From assembly GCA_031761405.1 (NCBI GenBank), contig JASEVX010000088.1:620001-684000 (forward strand): 64,000 nucleotides of DNA, in the 5' to 3' direction. The notes beneath the pieces are model-generated. The model was given only the letters and a program-made list of their open reading frames with translations. It was not told the DNA's origin and ran no database searches. Position 1 is the first letter of the stretch. Every line of letters starts with the position of its first letter. The translations under genes and the position numbers were made by a program. Origin of the DNA: Serripes groenlandicus. Lineage: Eukaryota; Mollusca; Bivalvia; Cardiida; Cardiidae. Below, in pieces: positions 57,212-64,000 of this stretch.

Positions 57212-59007
57212 CCAGGAGGATGACTGTTACAAAATATTTCACGTCGCAAAGCTCTTAGAGATGTTTAATATGGTCAATATGGAGCACAGGGCCAGTTTTC
57301 CAAACTGTCGAGGGAATCTCACATTCGACAAGAAAAGTGAAGACCGAAGAGATCTCGTTTGGAGGGAGAGAATGACATGTTGCACATGTTTATATGTGTC
57401 TAAAATGCACAAGGTTTACACAGAGTTATCTTCCCCAACAAAGCGATGAGGTCGCAAGATGGCTACAGCAAATCTGGGCTTAAATATAGCGTTGACTCAA
57501 ACCCCGATTGGGGGATCTAGTCTTGTTCGACTTTTGGCTGGTGGAAATATTGGGGGCCCATCACGTCGGGGCGTAACAAACAGTAGCAAAGCAGCTAGTG
57601 AAGTCATTGTTGCTGAGAATAAGGCTGACATGTCCAAACGGCTGCATCAGTTGGGAAAAATTAACCGGTGGCAAGGTCGGCCAGAATATGAGATTCCTGT
57701 GCAGGTAGACGGCGTATTTAACAACAACCTTTATTCTGGAGTTGGAAGAACCCCATTTCAGCCCGCAACCTAGTGCATTGTAACACTGGCAGAAAATATC
57801 ACCCCACGTCAGCTATTGGTGGCAGTTGAGGCAGTCAGTAAATTATGCTCCAAGCATGGTTTTCACACAAAGGAGGATGTAGGGCAGTGTGATATTCAGG
57901 ACGGTAAATGTTCAGCAACTGTCAGTATGGAGACTAATATTGTGGACGAGTAACAATGGGCCGAAACATGCTTCCTTAACCTTAAAAATGATGGAATGGA
58001 GGTTAAATTTGTAACCACAGATGGGGATGGAAAATCGTTTCAGGCGGCACGCCAGCTTCACGCGTCTGGATATACAAAAACTATTCCTGTGCAACAACTT
58101 GACAAAAGGCATCTCGGTGCTAATCAGCAAAAGTACATCAAAGCATCAAACAAGGTTACCACAATCATGCCAGGGAAAACCAAGGCATATCGGCAGTATA
58201 CATACACAAAACAGGTTTGCATTAGATATGAGCAAACGCTGTCAGGCTGAATTTCATTATATATCATCAAGAAGAAATCGAAAAATATCCTAGACAACAC
58301 GCGCGTCATGATATCCACTTTAAAGCAATGCTTTGCAGGGAACCATAGTCGTGCAGGACAAATTTAGCCGTCTGCAAAGGGGAAACGAACAATAACTGGC
58401 TTTTCAACAGTAATTTTCTATCCAGCACATTCAAAATAGACATAAAGAAGGAGGAGAACGAGAAAACCTTAATGGAGACGATTGAATATCGCCTGGGAGA
58501 TGAAACGTTCCAACTAACCAGACTAAATACCAACACACAGAAAGTCGAAGGGACAAATAGAGCCATTAAAAGTTCCTTACCAAAAGACAAGACGTTTTCC
58601 AGGAACTTCCAGTCAAGTGCACACAGTGCCCTACACTCTGTCAATAATGGACCCAGAAATCCTTGCGCAAACTTTGTTCTGCTGTCGGATGTGCAATTCC
58701 TTCAGAAAGCAGTGTTGACTGTCAGCTCGAGTCGCTCCAAACTTACTCTGAAGAGAAAAAAACATGCGAAAAGTTTATTGAATTCAAATTGAAGCGTAAG
58801 TTACGAAGATAGCGGCTATTCAACCTGTACGAAAAGCATCGTGAGCAGAAAAAGTATGTGAAAAATCAACTGACGGCGCATCTACGAACAACACTGACTA
58901 AGACGCAAAATCTGCCACACATTATACAAGTCTGGGCCAACACTGACCATGATGGATATGCTCGGAAACAAATGAAGTTGAGGCAAAGAAGAAGTAGTGT
59001 ACCTACA
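57212..59007 (+). pseudogene. Mutator-like transposase, copy 2 (decayed)
   Basis: Same order of motifs as copy 1: FPNCRGNL, ANLGLNIALTQTPIGG, VQVDGVFNN, TTDGDGKSF, KRHLGANQQ, MPGKTKAYR, RCQAEFHY, YRLGDETFQL. It shares with copy 1 the TGA after SPTKR (57447), the TAG after FQPAT (57771) and the TAG in the LRR*RLF segment. Its own lesions are a TAA at about 57951 (in DE*QW), an extra TACA near 58200, a lost base near 58350 and others. Acceptor conserved at 57211. The sharing of two nonsense codons puts copies 1 and 2 together as a younger pair. No activity expected. Confidence 0.9.
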
Positions 59008-59387
59008 TCAGAAGATGCATGCAGGCTTGTGCCCAAGGCAGGACCCTCTGACCATACACTGACGACGTCCAGTGTTAACATAATAGGGTTCAACGGTAAG
59101 ATGACCATCTTTTATGCATCTCTTATTGTGACAGAGGTGACTGACATCCATGCAATTTCCATGTGTGTCAACCTCTACCAGCTCGGACCTATGTCTTATC
59201 ATCAAGATCAACAACTGAACACGGGTCTGTGTACATCTGCCATCAGGCCAAGTAACCCTCTTGACAGGATAACCATCCCTGTCTGTGTAACCCATCCACC
59301 CAGGCATTCTGACCCTCCCCCCAGGATCCTAGAGTGTTTTTCTATGGCATTCTCCAGCTTGACCCAAACCTTGTATGGATATTCCAT
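59008..59387 (-). pseudogene. His-Me finger endonuclease, copy 2
   Basis: Nearly the same as copy 1, with the same missing base in the SECL/GW region and the same length. Residues DVSHLCHNKRC, DGHLTVEP, YVNTGRRQC and GSCLGHKPAC are kept, so all nuclease and zinc positions survive; a His before YVN has become Tyr, outside the ligand set. N-terminal start MEYPYKVWVKLENAI. The 3' end is again tail to tail with the transposase. One single-base event separates it from an open frame; whether a start further down is used cannot be told. Confidence 0.87.
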
Positions 59388-60428
59388 TTCATAAACGTTT
59401 GATGATGAAGGTATCAACCTTTCGTCCGTATACAAGGAGTACAAGTGATGAAAATGAGTGAAAAGGGGGAAAAAGTACTGAAAACTAAGCCCTGCTTTAG
59501 GTCAAAGGGAAGTAAATCATTTTCCATAGGCGACCATTATAGCATTACGGGTTATGGTTCATTACTAGCAAATGAAGTAACACATATACCTGTATCAAAC
59601 TAATGTTCATTCTTAGAACTACCAAAAAAGCAAAACAAACTCACATGTTCACCGTTTTTTGACAGACCTAGGAGGTCATATCAAAGGTGACCCTTATCCC
59701 GCACTCAATTTTACTTTAAATATCAGAAAATACAGCATGTTCTGAAAATGGCTCTTAATGTGTCAACATAGATAAAAGCAAACACTATTTTTATTATGAA
59801 TCAGTCACAGGTTATTACACTTAATAAACAACACTTTCAACTTCCAACAAAATCATTATTGTCCAATGGGAGACAACTTCAATCCCATATATTCATCTGA
59901 AATTCCCTGGACAAAAATTGTCTACCCAGCAAGTCAATCCGATTTACTTCCCTTTGACCTAAATCAAATTCTGTTTTTCGATAAACAGCATAATCTTTAC
60001 ATTTTAGTATATGGCTGTCTATGGCGGACATACAAACAAAATTTCAATCAATTTGGTTGAACGGTTATGGAAAAGTAGCAATTTCCCTTCACCCTCTATG
60101 CACTGAGCTATAAAATTAATTCTTCAAGACAGTCAAAGGGAGATAACTCAGTAGACCTTATGCACACAAAGCTAATTCAAGAGGTTTTCAGTTCTGATCT
60201 CCCATGATATTCCATAAACAGACTCAGTCAAACCCAAAACACATGAAGTAAATACAATGAGTCAATCCATAGGTTAACTTTAAGAGAGAAAACATCTTGG
60301 GAAAAGGAGATATTGCTCAATATAATCATTTCACCTTTTTCGGCAATAATTTCAAAGTGTTTTCAGGAGAATAGGTCATGTTAATTAACAAAATGAGGAA
60401 TCAGGCTTGTTTTTATACTCAATTTTAG

Positions 60429-62211
60429 CCAGGAGGATGACTGCTACAAAATATTTCACGTCGCAAAGCTCTTAGAGATGTTTAATATGATCAATATGGA
60501 GCACAGGGCCAGTTTTCCAAACTGTCGAGGGAATCTCACATTCGACAAGAAAAGTGAAGACCGAAGAGGTCTCGTTTGGAGGGAGAGAATGACATGTTGC
60601 ACATGTTTATATGTGTCTAAAATGCACAAGGTTTACACAGAGTTATCTTCCCCAACAAAGCGATGAGGTCGCAAGATGGCTACAGCAAATCTGGGCTTAA
60701 ATATAGCGTTGACTCAAACCCCGATTGGGGGATCAAGTCTTGTTCGACTTTTGGCTGGTGGAAATATTGGGGGCCCATCACGTCGGGGTGTAACAAACAG
60801 TAGCAAAGCAGCTAGTGAAGTAATTGTTGCTGAGAATAAGGCTGCCATGTCCAAACGACCGCAGCAATTGCAATAAATTAACCGGTGGCAAGGTCGACCA
60901 GATTCCTGTGCAGGTAGACGGCGTATATCACAACAACCCTTATTCTGGAGTTGGAAGAACCCCATTTCAGCCCGCAACCCAGTGCATTGTAACAGTGGCG
61001 GAAAATATCACCCCACGTAAGCAGTTGGTGGCAGTCGAGGCAGTCAGTTAATTATACTCCAAGCATGGTTTTCACACAAAGGAGGATGTAGGGCAGTGTG
61101 ATATTCAGGACGGTAAATGTTCAGCAACTGTCAGTATGGAGACTAATATTGGGGACGAGCAACAATGGGCCGAAACATACTTCCGCAACCTTAAAAATGA
61201 TGGCATGGAGGTGAAATTTGTAACCACAGATGGGGATGGAAAATCATTTCAGACGGCACTCCAGCTCCACGCGTCTGGATATACAAAAACTATTCCTGTG
61301 CACCAACTTGACACAAGGCATCTCAGTACTAATCAGTGAAAGTACATCAAAGCATCAAACAGGGTTATCACAATCATGCCAGGGAAAACCAAGGCATATC
61401 GGCAGTACACACAAAACAGGTTTGCATTAGATATGAGCTAACGCTGTCAGGCTGAACTTCATTATATCATCAAGAAGAAATCGAAAAATATCCTAGACGA
61501 CACGCGCGTCATGATATCCACTATAAAGCAATGCTTTGCAGGGAACCATAGTCTGTGCAGGATAAATTCAGCTGTGTGCAAAGGGAAAACGAACAATAAC
61601 TGGCTTTTCAACAGTATTTTTCTATCCAGCACATTCAAAATAGACATAAAGATGGAGGAGAACGTGAAAATCTTAATGGAGATGATTGAATATCGCCTGG
61701 GAGATGAAACGGTCCAACTAACCAGGCTAAATACCAACACACAGAAAGACGAGGGGACAAATAGAGTCATTAAACGTTCCTTACCCAAAGACAAGACGTT
61801 TTCCAGGAACTTCCAGTCACATGCACACAGTGCCCACACTCTGTCAATAATGGACCCGGAAATTCCTTGCGCGAACTTTATTCTGCTGCCGGATGTGCAA
61901 TTCCTTCAGGAAGTAGTGCTGACTGTCAGCTCGAGTCGCTCCAAACTTACTCTGAAGAGAAATAAACATGCGAAAAGTCCATTTAATTCAAATTGAAGCG
62001 TAAGCTACGAAGACAGCGGCTATTCAAACTGTACGAAAAGCATCGTGAGCAGAAAAAGTATGTGAAAAATCAACTGACGGGGCATCTACGAAAATCACCG
62101 ACTAAGACGCAAAATCTGCCACACATTATACAAGTCGGGCCCAACACTGACCATGATGAATATGCTCGGAAACAAATGAAGTTGAGGCGAAGAAGAAGTA
62201 GTGTACCTACA
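60429..62211 (+). pseudogene. Mutator-like transposase, copy 3 (decayed)
   Basis: Same family and layout. It keeps the ancestral Gln codon where copies 1 and 2 have TAG after FQPAT, and again in LRRQRLF, so it branched off before those changes. It shares only the TGA after SPTKR (60664). Its own lesions: frame damage with loss of several bases near 60870-60905, TAA at about 61048 (SKLCS region), TGA at about 61337 (NQ*KY), TAA at about 61439, and frame changes near 61850. Motifs still readable: IPVQVDGVYHN, AENITPRKQ, TTDGDGKSF, MPGKTKAYRQYT, YRLGDETVQL, LPKDKTFSRNFQS. The region around the first Asp is thus preserved in a broken frame. Confidence 0.88.
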
Positions 62212-62592
62212 TCAGAAGATGCATGCAGGCTTGTGCCGAAGGCAGGACCCTCTGGCCACACACTGACGACGTCCAGTGTTAACATAATGGGGTTCAACGG
62301 TAAGATGAACTTCTTTTATGCATCTCTTATTGTGACAGGTGACTGACATCCATGCAATTTCCATGTGTGTCAACCTCTACCAGCTCGGACCTATGTCTAA
62401 TCATCAAGATCAACCGCTGATCACGGGTCTGTGTACATCTGCCATCAGGCCAAGTAACCCTCTTGATATGATAACCATCCCTGTCTGTGTAACCTATCCA
62501 CTCCAGGCATTCTGACGCTCCCCCCGGGGTCCTAGCTCGTGTTTTTCTATGGCATTCTCCAGCTTTAGCCAAAACTTGTATGGATATCCCAT
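62212..62592 (-). pseudogene. His-Me finger endonuclease, copy 3
   Basis: In this copy the SECLEWIGYTDRDGY segment is in one frame, which shows that copies 1 and 2 lost a base there. Its own breaks lie elsewhere: frame changes near 62540 and 62500 in the N-terminal part and a 2-base loss near 62337 that ends the frame just after DVSHL. Beyond it the shifted frame still holds HNKRCIK, HLTVEPHYVN, GRRQC and GSCL. Different lesions in different copies mean that an intact ancestor is a safe inference. Confidence 0.85.
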
Positions 62593-62729
62593 TTCATAAA
62601 CGTTTGATGATGAATGTCTCAAGATATCGTATATATACAAGGAGTACAAGTGATGAAAATGAGCGAAAAGAGGGAAAAAGTACTGAAAACTAAGCCCTGC
62701 TTTAGGTCAAAGGGAAGTAAATCATTTTC

Positions 62730-63250
62730 CATAGGCGACCATTATAGCATTATGGGTTATGGTTCGTTACTAGCAAATGAATTAACACATAATTATATAC
62801 CTGTATCAAACTAAAGTTCATTCTTAGAACTCAACTACCAAAAAAGCAAAACAAACTCACATGTTCACCATTTTTTGACAGAGCTAGGAGGTCGAATCAA
62901 AGGTGACCTTTATCCCGCACTGAAATTTACTTTCAATTTCAGAAAATACAGCATGTTCTAAAAATGGCTCTTAATGTGTCAACTTCCAACAAAATCATTA
63001 TTGTCCAATGGGAGACAACTTCAATCCCATATATTCATCTGAAATTCCCTGGACAAAATGTTCTGCCCAGCAAGCCAATCCGATTTAATTCCCTTTGACC
63101 TAAATCAAATTCTGTTTTTCGATAAACGGCATAATTTTTACATTTTAGTATATGGCTGTCTATGGCGGACTTACAAACAAAATTTCAATCAATTTGGTTG
63201 AACGGTTATGGAAAAGTAGCAATTTCCCTTTACCCTTTGTGCACTGTGCT
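62730..63250 (+). repeat. Partial fourth copy of the 3.2-kb unit (spacer only)
   Basis: It follows the spacer from CATAGGCGACCATTATAGCA to 'gtgcactg', with a deletion of about 75 bp near 62978 relative to other copies, then changes to unrelated DNA. From 63250 to 63729 I see only AT-rich non-coding sequence. Confidence 0.9.
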
Positions 63251-63729
63251 ATTCTGTACACTTATAATAGGATGGCCTCCCTTGACCAAAAATTGAATTT
63301 TTTAATTCTTAAAAAGGGAAAACTTAAATTTGCTGATGTTAATTAACATTTAATGACATAGCCCACATTTGCTTTAAAATGTGATTCTTTTTTACATTAT
63401 TTTATATGTATCATACACTGAAAAGTCAGTTTTGGCATAAATCTGTTCCAAATGTTAGCAGCAATGTCTCATAGGTATAAACCTTTTCCTACAATGTTCT
63501 CTCATCATTTTATTATTGTTTTTTTGACAGCTGAGCAGGTCCAGTCCTTGATAAGGGACTCAAATGTGCTAGTCTAATAGGTTTAAGGTGACATATTGAC
63601 CTCCATGGAAGGGGCTCTTTGTGTCTCAGACATGACTCAGTTTGTAATAAGCAAGCCTTTAGGCAACACTAAAACAGGATACATACTCTTATTTGTTCAT
63701 ATAAATTGAGTTTTTGGAGGTTTTTCATC

Positions 63730-64000
63730 ATGAAAGGTGACAAGAAACGGAGAAAATCCATGTTCAAACATGGAAATAAATGTAGGTCGGGACGTCAAAG
63801 TGTTTCTAAAGTGACTCCTAGCAGTGAATATGTAAGACCGACTGCGGAAGAGGCTGAATTAATGGATGTAGACCAAGTTGTTCATGACGCAATGGCATCT
63901 ACGTCAACTTCAACAGACCAGAAGCCATGTTGTTGCGCCCCATACTCAAACAGCCAGAGTACAAGACTGTACTGGAAGCAGAAAGACAAGTTATTTTGGC
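63730..64000 (+). CDS. Candidate N-terminal exon of another Mutator-like transposase, cut by the window edge
   Basis: An ATG at 63730 opens a frame that stays open to the window end (90 codons). It begins MKGDKKRRKSMFKHGNKCRS, the Lys/Arg-rich start usual in PF20700-type transposases of invertebrates, and then has YVRPTAEEAELMD, again typical. After about 63925 the frame turns Cys-rich and unlikely, whereas the next frame reads LLRPILKQPEYKTVLEAE, which suits the family better; so there is a frameshift or the codon call is wrong near there. This N-terminal part is absent from the three array units. It may be exon 1 of a fuller element just beyond the window. Codon use is more even than in the repeats around it. 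Confidence 0.5.
   Translation, partial: MKGDKKRRKSMFKHGNKCRSGRQSVSKVTPSSEYVRPTAEEAELMDVDQVVHDAMASTSTSTDQKPCCCAPYSNSQSTRLYWKQKDKLFW

Larger units (their letters stand above)
53068..63250 (+). repeat. Tandem array of a 3.2-kb transposon-derived unit, 3 full copies plus a partial
   Basis: CATAGGCGACCATTATAGCA recurs at 53074, 56288, 59525 and 62730, giving periods of 3214, 3237 and 3205 bp. Each full unit has a spacer of about 900 bp, a Mutator-like transposase exon (plus) and a His-Me endonuclease (minus). Copies 1 and 2 share more changes than either does with copy 3. The array begins mid-unit at 53068 and ends at about 63250 inside the spacer of copy 4. Confidence 0.95.

Overview
This 64-kb window is AT-rich, gene-poor animal DNA that is almost entirely repeats. 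Candidate protein-coding exons are short, split and spaced by kilobases. The interspersed families are of a kind known from bivalve molluscs: elements with internal tandem repeats and GACA or ACGG/ACGC microsatellites near one end. I infer a bivalve nuclear genome. I see no bacterial operon, CRISPR array or functional RNA gene.

1-8.3 kb holds a repeat fragment, a solo copy of a spacer that returns at 53 kb, a 156-bp tandem block with a GACA microsatellite, a duplicated block, and an 83-bp satellite that encloses a decayed MULE transposase. 8.3-21 kb may hold one split host or TE-derived gene (5' exon near 8.65 kb, coding exon 9050-9268, last exon 20564-20778). Its putative introns carry a palindromic-repeat element, a hAT remnant, a DUF6589-like remnant, TTAA-flanked MITEs and inverted tandem-core elements. 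20.9-22 kb is a foldback element with a SINE in one arm.

22-52.5 kb is a mosaic of families A, B, C, D, J and K. All start with ACAAGA, and all except J end GCTAA, usually after a short hairpin. Each has a core of tandem units or a short simple core. Two pre-insertion sites inside tandem repeats show insertion into an A run without a clear target duplication, as expected of Helentron/Helitron-like elements. Also here are a LINE 3' remnant (37.2-38.0 kb, minus), other tandem arrays (38.8-40.4 kb), tRNA-derived SINEs, and a 1.67-kb inverted-repeat element with a membrane-type ORF.

53.07-63.25 kb is the most striking part: three full copies and one partial copy of a 3.2-kb unit in tandem. Each unit carries a decayed Mutator-like transposase exon (plus) and, tail to tail on the minus strand, a small His-Me finger endonuclease whose catalytic and zinc-ligand pattern matches I-PpoI. 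One nonsense codon is shared by all copies, so the array seems to have been amplified after the transposase died. At the right edge a further transposase-like N-terminal exon begins and runs out of the window.
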